Positions 34,493 through 43,421 of a stretch of 64,000 nucleotides of DNA are shown piece after piece (within the stretch, counting starts at the first letter, position 1; every line of letters begins with the position of its first letter). A model generated the notes under the pieces. It was not told the DNA's origin. It saw nothing but the letters and a program-made list of their open reading frames with translations, and did no database searches. Made by a program: the position numbers and the translations under genes. The DNA is from Mariniblastus sp. (lineage in GTDB: Bacteria; Planctomycetota; Planctomycetia; Pirellulales; Pirellulaceae). Where the stretch lies: the NCBI GenBank assembly GCA_029247405.1, contig JAQWLH010000156.1:1-64000 (forward strand), in the 5' to 3' direction.

Positions 34493-35968
34493 ATGCTTGA
34501 TTACATGTTTGCAAAACGACTTTGGGATTTGCCAGAATTGCTTTTGTTGAGTCTCTTTCCCGTGTTGATAGTTGGTTTGGTTGGGGTGCCATCATTGCCA
34601 GCTCAAAGTGCCTTTGATGATGTGACTGATTCTGTTGGGCTGACGGGTTTAGGTGGAGGGGTTGCCGCCTGGGGCGATTACAACGGAGACGGTTGGGTTG
34701 ACCTCTACGTCAGTGGGCAGCTGTGGAGAAACGAAAAAGGTAAACGTTTTGATAAAGTCGACGTTGGGTTTTCCGGTCCAGGGATTTGGGGAGATTTCGA
34801 TAACGATGGTCTCCTCGACCTTTTCTGTTGGTCAGGGAAAGGGAAGGTGTTCCGGAACCTTGGCGGTGAGAGCTTTGAGGACATGGGGGATGCTTTTCCG
34901 GATTTGCCAACGCAGGTTAGCTTGGGGGCGACTTGGGGAGATTTCAACTCCGACGGGTTCCTTGATATTTATGTGGGCGGATATGAAGTATGGCCGAGCC
35001 AAGAGTTTCCTGATGTGATTTATCTTAATGAGGGAGGTAAAAGGTTCGTTGAGCATTGGAAGCAGCAGACCATTCGTCGGGCACGTGGGATCACCGCAGC
35101 AGACTACGATCGTGATGGTGATTTGGACATCTATGTTTCTAATTATCGTTTACAACCCAACTCACTTTTGCAGAATGACGGGCAAGCGAATTTTTTAAAT
35201 GTCGCCAAAGAGTTGGGAGTGGACGGGGATGGAGAGCTGGGAGCTTGGGGGCATACAATTGGGTCGGCATGGGGTGATTTTGATAACGACGGAAATTTAG
35301 ATCTTTTCGTCGGTAATTTTTCTCATCCCCCGGCGTATCAGGATCGTCCCGCATTCCTGAAAAATCTTGGAGAGGCGCAAGCATTTAAATTTTCAGACCA
35401 ATCAAAATTGGCTGGTCTTCATTGGCAAGAGTAATATGCTTCACCATCGCTTGCCGATTATGACAACGATGGAAAGTTAGACTTGTTTTTCACTACGGTG
35501 TATAACGGCGATAAAAGTGTTTTGTACCGCAATCTTGGTCAATGGAAATTTCAAGATCAGTCATTGAATAGTAATGTCGACAAGCCCAATACCTATCAGG
35601 CGGCGTGGGCTGATTTCGACAATGACGGCGCTGTGGATCTTGTTAGCGGTGGCCGTCTAATGAAGAATGCAAGATTCAAGAGTGAGACTCATCATTGGCT
35701 GAAGGTTCGATTAAATCCTGGTCCTAATGAAAACGCATACGGGATTGGAGCTTTGGTTGAAATTCAGCTTGGCGACGAAAAATTAATTCGACAAGTCGAG
35801 GGAGGCACAGGCCAGGGAAATCAAAATGACTTGACCCTTCATTTTGGCTTAGGGCAGCACGCTTCCGAAGTCGAGATTCAAGTTTGCTGGCCTGACGGTA
35901 AGACGACGGTTTCTAAATCTAGCGTCGATACAGTTGTTACGATCGGTAAAGCTTTGACTCGAGACTAA
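34493..35968 (+). pseudogene. FG-GAP/ASPIC protein gene interrupted by one in-frame UAA
   Basis: A secreted protein with signal (LLLLSLFPVLIVGLVGVPSL), FG-GAP/VCBS repeats (DYNGDGWVDLY, DFDNDGLLDLF, DFNSDGFLDIY, DYDRDGDLDIY) and a C-terminal ASPIC/UnbV domain (ENAYGIGALVEI, GGTGQGNQNDLTLHFGLG). One TAA at 35432-35434 breaks it after GLHWQE; the same frame continues at once with YASPSLADYDNDGKLDLF to 35968. The repeat pattern runs through the break, so the stop is a point change in an otherwise intact frame (expected a Ser codon by the usual WQES-YASP pattern; that expectation is from memory of the family). Without read-through, the truncated product would lack one repeat and the whole ASPIC domain. 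Confidence 0.78.
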
Positions 35969-36061
35969 TTTCCCCGGTGTATTCTTTACCATCGCAAGAC
36001 AGGGTTAAAGATCCTCGGCTTTTCGCGGTTTAAATGTCGGTAGCGTCGGTGTTGTGCGACA

Positions 36062-36080
36062 TTTTGTCCGCTCGACAAAA
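36062..36080. promoter_or_regulatory. Perfect inverted repeat ahead of the oxidase cluster
   Basis: TTTTGTC (36062-36068) and GACAAAA (36074-36080) flank CGCTC, 47 bases before the start of the cytochrome c gene. No T-tract directly follows, so it looks more like a regulator site than a terminator. The regulator is unknown. Confidence 0.4.
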
Positions 36081-36127
36081 GCACGTTTTTTGCGAGAATA
36101 CCGGAGCATTCTTTTGAGAAGATCGGC

Positions 36128-37432
36128 ATGAACGATGCCTACAATCGGGGCCAACCAGACATTGGAAATTCTTTGTTTCGTAATCTCCCTTATCTAATAT
36201 CGATCGCCGCCTGTTTCTTAATCATACCGGGCTGTGAAAAGTCTCCACCCGTCAATTTTCGTTTCAATGAAGTGGAATGGATCAGGCAGAAGCGAAGCAT
36301 TAGTGCGGAGCTTTTTGACGACCGCTACAAGACTGAAATTGGCACCATTCTGACAACATTGTTCGGAACTCCTGACGAACCCAAGTTCCCTTACTTTCTG
36401 AACGAACAGGCGAAGGAAGTCATCAGTTTCGCAAATCTTGAGATGGCCGCTGGAGCCGTTAAGAGCGACCGGCAGGGTGAGCCGAGGGGGCTTTATCGCG
36501 AGCACTGTGCCCACTGCCATGGAATCACCGGTGACGGAGCTGGACCGACATCGCAAATGCTCAATCCGTATCCGCGAGATTTCCGGCTTTCAAAGTTCAA
36601 GTTCAAGTCGACTCCTCTGCGGCAGCCGCCGACGGATCACGATCTTCGCACGATCCTTAAGAACGGAATCCCCGGCACAGCCATGCCTTCATTTCGTACT
36701 TTGCCTGACGAACAAATCGAGGCATTGGTTCATTACGTCAAGTATTTGACGTTGCGTGGTCAGTTGGAACGTTTTTTAATTTCGGAGGTTGCCGCGCTTG
36801 ATGGGCAGTCAATCATCGACATGAGTCTACTCGCTTCAGCCCAAGAGAGTGAAACGACTGCTGCAAAGGCACGGGAGCAGTTCGAGGAACAAGTGTATTC
36901 CATGATCGGCGTCCCGCTTCAGGAGGACCTTTTACCCAAGTGGATCAATCCTGAGCGAAAAATCTTAAAGGTACCACCCGCTCCGGCGATGTTTCAGGAA
37001 TCCCATGCAGGGCATCAACAGTTCGTTGATGAGGGCCGTAAGTTGTTCTATTCCAAAGCTAACTGCAAGCAATGCCACGGTGAGACGGGTATGGGAGATG
37101 GCCAGCTTGGATTTGATGATTGGACCAACGATTGGTTAAAATCAGCGAACGTGCTTGAGCCGGCTAGTTACGCGGACTTCATTGCGGCGGGGGCTTTGCC
37201 ACCAAGGCAAGTCAAGCCGCGAAATTTGCATCTGTCTGTTTACCGTGGAGGGGGGCATCCCAACGATATCTATCTGCGAGTCGCCAACGGAATTGAAGGA
37301 ACACCGATGCCGGCCTCGACGATCTTGACGACGGAGGAGACCTGGAAAATTGTGGCCTACGTTTTATCCCTGCCTTACCAAGATTCGAAATCGAGCCAAT
37401 CGTCGGTCAGCGAAAAGGGAATTGCTCGATAA
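36128..37432 (+). CDS. Diheme cytochrome c lipoprotein of the oxidase cluster
   Basis: The 434-residue protein has a hydrophobic signal ending IIPGC36, a plausible lipoprotein cleavage site, a helical lead region, and two cytochrome c domains. Heme motif 1 is CAHCH (127-131) with a likely Met ligand in GTAMPSF. Heme motif 2 is CKQCH (313-317) with Met in the C-terminal GTPMPAS. Periplasmic or surface-bound, it is the first gene of the oxidase cluster and would be the obvious electron donor to subunit I, especially since no CuA-bearing subunit II is present. Similar proteins with an EHCxHCHGITGDG opening accompany planctomycete oxidase clusters (from memory). The start at ATG 36128 follows a weak purine-rich stretch. 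Confidence 0.9.
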   Translation: MNDAYNRGQPDIGNSLFRNLPYLISIAACFLIIPGCEKSPPVNFRFNEVEWIRQKRSISAELFDDRYKTEIGTILTTLFGTPDEPKFPYFLNEQAKEVISFANLEMAAGAVKSDRQGEPRGLYREHCAHCHGITGDGAGPTSQMLNPYPRDFRLSKFKFKSTPLRQPPTDHDLRTILKNGIPGTAMPSFRTLPDEQIEALVHYVKYLTLRGQLERFLISEVAALDGQSIIDMSLLASAQESETTAAKAREQFEEQVYSMIGVPLQEDLLPKWINPERKILKVPPAPAMFQESHAGHQQFVDEGRKLFYSKANCKQCHGETGMGDGQLGFDDWTNDWLKSANVLEPASYADFIAAGALPPRQVKPRNLHLSVYRGGGHPNDIYLRVANGIEGTPMPASTILTTEETWKIVAYVLSLPYQDSKSSQSSVSEKGIAR

Positions 37433-37462
37433 CCATGACTCGTTGCTGGAGCATTCTGTTTT

Positions 37463-37681
37463 TTAGCGTCCCGGTTTTGGGGGCATCACCTTTTTGATGG
37501 CGACGTATGGCGTCGGGCCCTCGGGATCTGCTTGGTTGACTGTGAGAGTTTCGACATTTGGTTTGCCGAGTAACATAACGCTGATCTGCCCGGTTTTTTG
37601 TCTGCGGAGACACCGTTGGTCCGTGTGGTCAAGGATGAGTTTGTGAACTTTGATTTTTGAAAATTGGACTCCAAGATTCAT
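37463..37681 (-). CDS. Possible small protein on the opposite strand, inside the oxidase cluster
   Basis: Within the 398-base gap between the cytochrome c gene and subunit I, the minus strand holds a 72-residue frame. Its residues have protein-like composition (QISVMLLGKPNVETLTVNQ, then EGPTPYVAIKKVMPPKPGR). I recognise no family. It may be a real small gene, a fragment of a larger one, or chance. Two other frames overlap the same region, which weakens the case. If real it would interrupt the cluster transcriptionally. Confidence 0.35.
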   Translation of the reverse strand: MNLGVQFSKIKVHKLILDHTDQRCLRRQKTGQISVMLLGKPNVETLTVNQADPEGPTPYVAIKKVMPPKPGR

Positions 37682-37830
37682 TTTAAAAATGTTTGAATGA
37701 CGTCAGCACGACTCTGGTTTGGGATAAAACTCCAACCACGAACGCGGTCTAGTTTCAGAGCGAATGGCCCTGAGCGTAACCGTTGCCGAGGCTAAAAGCT
37801 GAAATTTGATTCAGGTAAAACAAGTCGCAC

Positions 37831-39570
37831 ATGCACCAAACGAACAATAATCGCTCAAAACAAGAACGTCAGAAGGGAAACTTTGTGACCCGGTTTTTGT
37901 TCAGGTTCGTGTTCGCAACCGATCATAAAATCATCGGATTGCAGTTTCTGTTTTCATCAATCATTTGGCTTTTTATTGGGGGCGGGTTGGCGCTCGCAGT
38001 ACGCTGGCAATTGGCCTGGCCATGGTCGGATATGCCGGTTTTTGGACCGATGCTGTTTGCGGATTCAGGAGGGAAGATAACGCCCGAATTCTACAATATG
38101 TTATTTACGATCCACGCCACAATTATGATTTTTTTCGTGGTCATTCCAATGCTATCCGGTGCATTTGGCAACTACCTGATCCCTTTAATGATTGGCGCGG
38201 AGGACATGGCGTTTCCTCGGCTCAATATGCTTAGCTACTGGTTCATGTGGCCAGCTTTTGCTTGCCTAATTATCAGTTTGTTTATGCCTGTCTATGGAGC
38301 CTCTGCGGGTTGGACGCCTTACCCTCCCTTAGGTGTTTTCCTGAGTGACGCGCAGACGATGTGGGTTCTGGCAATTCTATTTGTTAGCGTTTCGTCCATG
38401 TTGGGGGCGATCAATTGTTTGACGACGATCATTCAAATGCGGGCGCCTGGAATGACGATGTTTCGATTGCCGATGACGATTTGGGGTATGTTCATGACGG
38501 CGATTATTCAAGCTTTTGCTCTGCCCGTTCTCACGGCAACCGCTCTGATGCAATGGTCGGATCGTCTCTGGTGTACGGGGTTTTTTCTGCCAGAAAATCT
38601 AGCGATGGATTATGGAGTTGCTGCAAGCGGAGGGGGGCAGGTGCTGTTGTGGCAACACTTGTTCTGGTTCTATTCGCACCCCGCGGTTTACGTCATGATC
38701 CTACCTGCGATGGGCATGGTTTCAGATATGCTTTCTTGCCTATCTCGACAACCGTTGTTTGGCTACAAACCAATGGTTTACTCGATGGCCTCGATCGCTG
38801 GCCTAGGGGTCGTTGTTGGGGGGCAACCCATGTTCATCTCCGGAATGAATCAGACCTTGGCATTGAGTTTTATGGTTTCCACGATGCTGATTGCGTTGCC
38901 AAGTGGCGTGAAAGTTTTCAATTGGATTAGTACGGTTTGGGGAGGGCGACTGTATTTAACAACTTCGATGTTGTTTAGCCTTGGGTTTGTGTTGATGTTT
39001 GTGATCGGGGGATTGTCAGGCCTGGTGATGGCGTTGCCCCCCATAGCTACCATGGTCCACGACACTTTTTACATTGTTGCGCACCTGCATTACATGCTAT
39101 TTGGAAGCAGCTTGCTTGGAGTTTTTGGAGCGATTTATTTTTGGTTTCCCAAGATGTTTGGGCGCATGATGAACGAAAAAGTCGGTAAGCTCCATTTCTT
39201 TCTGACCTTTGTTTTTCTCAATGGCACTTTTTTTCCGATGCATTTTTTGAGCCGCATGCCTCGGCGAATGGCGGATCCGTATATTTCTGAAGCGATGAGG
39301 GATTTGCTGCCGCTCAACCAGTTCATGACAATTTGCGCAATTGGTATGGGATTCACCCAACTTTTATTTCTGGGAAATTTTTTGGGGAGCATGTTTTTCG
39401 GTCGTCGAGCAGAGCGAAATCCCTGGAACTCGAACACGTTGGAATGGGTGACGGCAACCCCGCCGCCGCATGGGAATTTTGAAGCCCAGCCGACGGTTTA
39501 TCGTGGTCCGTATGAGTACAGCTCCCCGGAGATGGAGGAAGATTATTTTCCCCAGACAATTGAAAATTAA
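37831..39570 (+). CDS. coxA: Heme-copper oxidase subunit I, A2-type, with two CuB histidines missing
   Basis: The 579-residue, 12-helix-type membrane protein matches aa3/caa3 subunit I throughout. It has DHKIIGLQFLF, heme a ligand H95 (FTIHATIMIFF), GAFGNYLIPLMIGAEDMAFPR, the A2-type motif YSHPAVY (281-287; CuB ligand H283 and Tyr287), PSGVKVFNW, and VHDTFYIVAHLHYMLFG with H418 (heme a3) and H420 (heme a). In family members the segment after the conserved VY helix reads V-V-W-A-H-H-M-F, and the two adjacent His bind CuB. Here it is V-V-G-G-Q332-P333-M-F (codons GGG GGG CAA CCC, 38818-38829). The reading frame is intact. If accurate, the CuB site has lost two of its three ligands and normal O2 reduction is doubtful. 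It sits in a full maturation operon but without subunit II. Confidence 0.92.
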   Translation: MHQTNNNRSKQERQKGNFVTRFLFRFVFATDHKIIGLQFLFSSIIWLFIGGGLALAVRWQLAWPWSDMPVFGPMLFADSGGKITPEFYNMLFTIHATIMIFFVVIPMLSGAFGNYLIPLMIGAEDMAFPRLNMLSYWFMWPAFACLIISLFMPVYGASAGWTPYPPLGVFLSDAQTMWVLAILFVSVSSMLGAINCLTTIIQMRAPGMTMFRLPMTIWGMFMTAIIQAFALPVLTATALMQWSDRLWCTGFFLPENLAMDYGVAASGGGQVLLWQHLFWFYSHPAVYVMILPAMGMVSDMLSCLSRQPLFGYKPMVYSMASIAGLGVVVGGQPMFISGMNQTLALSFMVSTMLIALPSGVKVFNWISTVWGGRLYLTTSMLFSLGFVLMFVIGGLSGLVMALPPIATMVHDTFYIVAHLHYMLFGSSLLGVFGAIYFWFPKMFGRMMNEKVGKLHFFLTFVFLNGTFFPMHFLSRMPRRMADPYISEAMRDLLPLNQFMTICAIGMGFTQLLFLGNFLGSMFFGRRAERNPWNSNTLEWVTATPPPHGNFEAQPTVYRGPYEYSSPEMEEDYFPQTIEN

Positions 39571-39737
39571 AAAAATACTTCTGCGTTGGAAACCTAAATC
39601 AAAGTCATCCACAAACTTCGTGTTATTTAACGCCGCGACAATCGTTTCCTCGGGTAGGATCTAGTAAGTCAAGCCAAGTTGAAGTTGCGCAACAACCCTC
39701 TTAATGTGGCGAACTAGCTGATTGCAATAAAGATAAA

Positions 39738-40775
39738 ATGACGATAGTCCTCGACAATCCGAACCAGCTTCAGAACCGACAACCGCATCGTGTTGCAGTC
39801 GTATTGGCTCTGGTGGTGTTTCCTTTAATCTGGGTCGGTGGCTTGGTGACGACCTACGATGCGGGGATGGCGGTTCCTGACTGGCCGGGGACTTATGGCT
39901 ACAACATGTTTTTGTATCCCGTCGAAACCTGGCTGTTCGGCCCGTTCGATCTCTTTGTCGAACACGGGCATCGCTTGCTTGGCTCACTTGCGGGAGTGGT
40001 CGCGATTGTCTTGGTGATCACGACGGTTCGGTATGATCCGAGGCGGTCGGTACGCTGGGCTTCGGGGGGACTCTTGTTTTTGGTGAGCCTTCAAGGTTGC
40101 CTTGGTGGGATGCGAGTCCTGCTCGATGCGCGAGTCCTTGCGAAGATTCACGGCTGTCTGGGGCCAGCATTTTTCGCTTTTGTGGTTGGCTTTTGTGCGG
40201 TTACTTCGAGGTGGTGGTTGACCCACGTCAATCCGTTTGAAAACCAGACCAAGCCGATTGCCGGTGCTTCCGGTTTGGCTTACTGGGCGGGGGCCATGTT
40301 GGTGATGAGTTTTGGCCAATTGGTAATTGGTGCGTTTTTAAGGCATATTTCTGTCACTTCGCCGGCTTACGTTTATCAATCATTGGTGGTCCTGCATGTT
40401 TCTGTGGCTGTCTTGTTAATCGTTGGAACTGTTATTCAGTGGTTTATCACGCGAATGCCACGTTTCCGAGGGCTCGGAATTAGAAGTTCGATAAATATTC
40501 TGATGCTGCTGATTTTGCTACAAGTTGGGCTTGGTTTCGGCACTTGGGTGGTCAAATTTGGCTGGCCGGTCTGGTTTTCCGAGCTTGGATTCGCGGCAGC
40601 ATTTGTGGTTGGCGAAAAAACTTTTATTCAAATGAACTTGATCACTGCTCATGTTGCCGTTGGCTCGCTAATATTGGCGTTATGGACTGTGCAGATTCTG
40701 CGGTGCAGAAGAGTACAAGGCGAAAAAATCCAAACAACAAACGCAGATTCGCCTAATATTGTGTCAAACCTTTAA
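39738..40775 (+). CDS. ctaA: Heme A synthase (COX15/CtaA)
   Basis: The 345-residue membrane protein converts heme O to heme A. Family marks include the N-terminal TYDAGMAVPDWPGTYGYN, EHGHRLLGSLAG (first His pair) and KIHGCLGPAFFAFV (next His), with further His in the second half (LVVLHVSVAVLL, LITAHVAVGS). About eight membrane spans are predicted. It is the heme A step for the neighbouring subunit I and is followed 15 bases later by ctaB, which makes its substrate heme O. The 167-base stretch before it has no gene. Confidence 0.93.
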   Translation: MTIVLDNPNQLQNRQPHRVAVVLALVVFPLIWVGGLVTTYDAGMAVPDWPGTYGYNMFLYPVETWLFGPFDLFVEHGHRLLGSLAGVVAIVLVITTVRYDPRRSVRWASGGLLFLVSLQGCLGGMRVLLDARVLAKIHGCLGPAFFAFVVGFCAVTSRWWLTHVNPFENQTKPIAGASGLAYWAGAMLVMSFGQLVIGAFLRHISVTSPAYVYQSLVVLHVSVAVLLIVGTVIQWFITRMPRFRGLGIRSSINILMLLILLQVGLGFGTWVVKFGWPVWFSELGFAAAFVVGEKTFIQMNLITAHVAVGSLILALWTVQILRCRRVQGEKIQTTNADSPNIVSNL

Positions 40776-40790
40776 CGACGAGTTAGTAAA

Positions 40791-41717
40791 ATGTCATCTT
40801 TGACGACCAGTCAAGAAAGTGCAAAAGTGAATTCGGCTCCCCAAGAAAAAACGCGTTTTCAGGCGTACGTAGAGCTGACGAAATTGCGCATCTCGGTAAT
40901 GGTTTTATTGACGTTTGCCGTTGCCGCATTTTTAGCGGCTGCAGAGGCCCAAGTTGGAATAAGTGTCATCTCGTTTCTTGGGGCCCTCGTCGGCATGCTA
41001 GGGGTCGCGTCGAGTGGCAATGCCATGAATATGTACCTTGAAAGATATTCAGATTTTCTGATGCCAAGAACGGCCGGTCGTCCACTGCCCGGCCAAAGAT
41101 TATCTTCGACCGAGGTTGCAACCTTCGGAGCGGTGTCTTTGGGTGTCGGGATGGGGTTTCTCTTAGCTCTTGTCAATTGGGAAACGGCAGCGTGTGGCTT
41201 GGCAAACTGGATTCTGTACGTCTTTATTTACACACCGCTCAAACGAAAAACTCACTTCAATACGGAAGTTGGAGCTGTGGCCGGTGCGATGCCGATTTTG
41301 ATGGGGTCTTTGGCGACCACGCAATCAGTTGGCTTGGTTGGCTGGGCGTTTTTCGGAGTGTTGCTACTTTGGCAATTTCCCCACTTCATGGCAATCGCTT
41401 GGATGTATCGTGACGATTATCGCAAAGGCGGGTTGAAAATGCTTACGGTGACCGAGCCGACGGGGGCGGCGGCGGGGCGGAAGTCTGTGATCACAGCCGT
41501 ATTGTTAATTTTGGTTAGCTTGATCCCAGCTCTGGCAATGTCGCCAGTTCAATTCTGGATTTTTTGTCTCGTCGCGATCCTGCTTGGTGTTTACTACCTC
41601 AAAGCTGCGATTGCCTTTAACGCCTCTCGGACGGAGGTGATCGCTCGTAAGCTGTTACGAGTTTCGATTATCTATTTGCCGCTTTACATGGTTTTGTTGG
41701 TAACGTGTTTGATTTAG
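40791..41717 (+). CDS. ctaB: Heme O synthase (protoheme IX farnesyltransferase)
   Basis: The 308-residue membrane prenyltransferase (UbiA superfamily) adds a farnesyl group to heme B to make heme O. The first Asp-rich-type motif reads NMYLERYSDFLMPRTAGRPLP, with Glu in place of the usual first Asp, a modest change. The second motif is YRDDYRKGGLKMLTV. Other family marks are TKLRISVMVLLTFAV at the N-terminus and WRKR-like LKRKTHFNTEVGAVAGAMP. It lies 15 bases after ctaA, and ctaA/ctaB together supply heme A for the adjacent oxidase subunit I. Confidence 0.93.
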   Translation: MSSLTTSQESAKVNSAPQEKTRFQAYVELTKLRISVMVLLTFAVAAFLAAAEAQVGISVISFLGALVGMLGVASSGNAMNMYLERYSDFLMPRTAGRPLPGQRLSSTEVATFGAVSLGVGMGFLLALVNWETAACGLANWILYVFIYTPLKRKTHFNTEVGAVAGAMPILMGSLATTQSVGLVGWAFFGVLLLWQFPHFMAIAWMYRDDYRKGGLKMLTVTEPTGAAAGRKSVITAVLLILVSLIPALAMSPVQFWIFCLVAILLGVYYLKAAIAFNASRTEVIARKLLRVSIIYLPLYMVLLVTCLI

Positions 41718-41747
41718 TTTTTGACAATTTCGCTTCCATCGAATTCT

Positions 41748-43052
41748 ATGAGCGTGTCGAGAACACAACTTGCTTCTGACCAATCTGGTACACAAGCCGA
41801 CGGTCGTGATTTGAATGACCCCGTTCATCTTGAGTATCAGCCCGCCGTGCCGGTCCCTAACGGAAAGTTGGCTGTCTGGCTGTTTCTCTCAATCGAATTG
41901 ATCTTTTTTACCGCGTTGATCGGGAGTTACATTTTTTTGCGATTCGGCGTGCCGAATGGCAGCTGGCCTTCACCTTACGTCGTGTGGGTCTTTCCCTGGT
42001 TGGGAGCGGTGAACACGTTTGTTTTAATTTGCTCCTCTGTCACCGTTGTATTCGCGGCGAAGGCTGCTCAACGTGATCGGGTGAAGACCTCCAAAAAATG
42101 GTTGGTTCTCGCATTCGTTTTAGGCTGTGTTTTCCTTGGCACCAAGGCTTATGAAGACAGCTCGAAATTTAAGCACGGAATCTATCCGGCGGCTCCTCGA
42201 AGTTTACTTTATGATCGAGCAGATTTGTATTATTTAGTGGCGGTAAAAGCGAGTCTGGATTCGCAAATTAGTGCACTTGGGGCTGCGGAGGCCGAGTCAA
42301 AGTTACTTGAACGTGAAAGCCGTGTGCCCCAATTCAAAACGTCTTTTAATAAGGCAGGCGACAATGAGTTGGAGCGTCTCGAGTTGATCCGCTCTGGGTT
42401 ACTTCGGTGGACTCAAATTAAAGTGAGGCAGGCGGGAAACCCGGAGATGCAGGAGCTGGCACTCGAAAGTCTGGCTCATCAAATCTACCCTCGCGGAAAA
42501 AATGAGCGAGTGAATAACTATCTCGCTGATGAACTGATAGAAACTCAGCAGCTTTTGATTGTTGAAGAAGTTGAGTTAGCTTTGGCAGAAAATAGGGTTC
42601 AAAAACTTCAGCGAGACATTGACGATCTCAACACCAAGTTGTCTCAATTCGGCAACGAGTCCAACCTGGAAGTTCAGCAGGAGCTGGTAGCCAAAACTCA
42701 GGAGGCTACAGAATGTGCAGCCAAGGCGAGTCGAATTGCCGCGAAAGTTTTACCCCTAAGCAATCGTGCCGATGCGATGCAGGAATTTGGTTCTCTGGAG
42801 TCAGGACTGAATGAACATTTTCAACTGCAGCTCCCCATGGTAATCCCCAATGGGAAAACCTGGGCCAGTACTTATTTCCTGCTGACTGGTTTTCACGCGT
42901 TGCATGTGGCTGGAGGGTTGGTTGGGTTTTTGTTCCTGATGCCGATGCGGTTGGGGCGGGGGCGAGCTGGGATTTTAGAAAATGTCGGCTTGTATTGGCA
43001 CTTTGCTGCGATTGTTTGGATCTTTTTGTTTCCTTTGTTGTATCTTTTCTGA
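41748..43052 (+). CDS. Oxidase subunit III with a large inserted coiled-coil domain
   Basis: Both ends match heme-copper oxidase subunit III. Residues 49-75 of the frame read from TTG 41721 ([20 protein letters not shown]) and the following two helices form the first part. The last two helices ([19 protein letters not shown] and [21 protein letters not shown]) form the second. Between them, from about 155 to 375, is a soluble, mostly helical, charged segment ([34 protein letters not shown]) that should be a coiled coil. Ordinary subunit III is about 200 residues; this one is 434 from the ATG at 41748. A TTG at 41721 (four bases after ctaB) would give 443. The insert could bring in a partner or replace a missing subunit; this is inference. 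Confidence 0.85.
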   Translation: MSVSRTQLASDQSGTQADGRDLNDPVHLEYQPAVPVPNGKLAVWLFLSIELIFFTALIGSYIFLRFGVPNGSWPSPYVVWVFPWLGAVNTFVLICSSVTVVFAAKAAQRDRVKTSKKWLVLAFVLGCVFLGTKAYEDSSKFKHGIYPAAPRSLLYDRADLYYLVAVKASLDSQISALGAAEAESKLLERESRVPQFKTSFNKAGDNELERLELIRSGLLRWTQIKVRQAGNPEMQELALESLAHQIYPRGKNERVNNYLADELIETQQLLIVEEVELALAENRVQKLQRDIDDLNTKLSQFGNESNLEVQQELVAKTQEATECAAKASRIAAKVLPLSNRADAMQEFGSLESGLNEHFQLQLPMVIPNGKTWASTYFLLTGFHALHVAGGLVGFLFLMPMRLGRGRAGILENVGLYWHFAAIVWIFLFPLLYLF

Positions 43053-43421
43053 TCCATGGACGAAGATGCTCTCAATTCATCCCATGAGAATCGCAGCGGT
43101 ATCTTTAGCGTGGTGTGGCCGAACGGCGTTCGTTTGGAATAGCCAATCCCCCCATGATGGACAGGGAACGGCAAGAATTTGAGGGGATGGACGCGGTTTG
43201 GGTTGCGAACTCAAAGTTATCTAAAAGAGAGTCGAAAAATTGCGCCCGAGGAAAACCATGTGAATACGCCAACCGCAGGAACGGTTAACATAGGTGCCCG
43301 AGGAATATAGATTGTAATAAGGCGGTGCGTGAGCAGTCGCGGTGACGTTGTTTGCGTCTTAGCGACATCGCACGGTCTCCGGAGGACGTTTGGTTTTGTT
43401 TGGTGTAATTAACCGGGACTT
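43053..43421. other. Gap in the oxidase cluster
   Basis: About 370 bases between subunit III and the SCO gene. An ATG at 43056 gives only 28 residues before a stop and lacks the membrane helix expected of a small subunit IV. I found no larger frame with membrane segments, so subunit IV and II are not hidden here. Confidence 0.5.

Noticed and set aside
38800-38850. Frameshift or indel explanation for the missing CuB histidines
   Set aside because: The segment has the same length as in typical family members and the flanking residues align without gap; only substitutions explain it.
43053-43421. Hidden small oxidase subunit IV or subunit II
   Set aside because: The longest relevant frame from ATG 43056 is only 28 residues and has no membrane helix.
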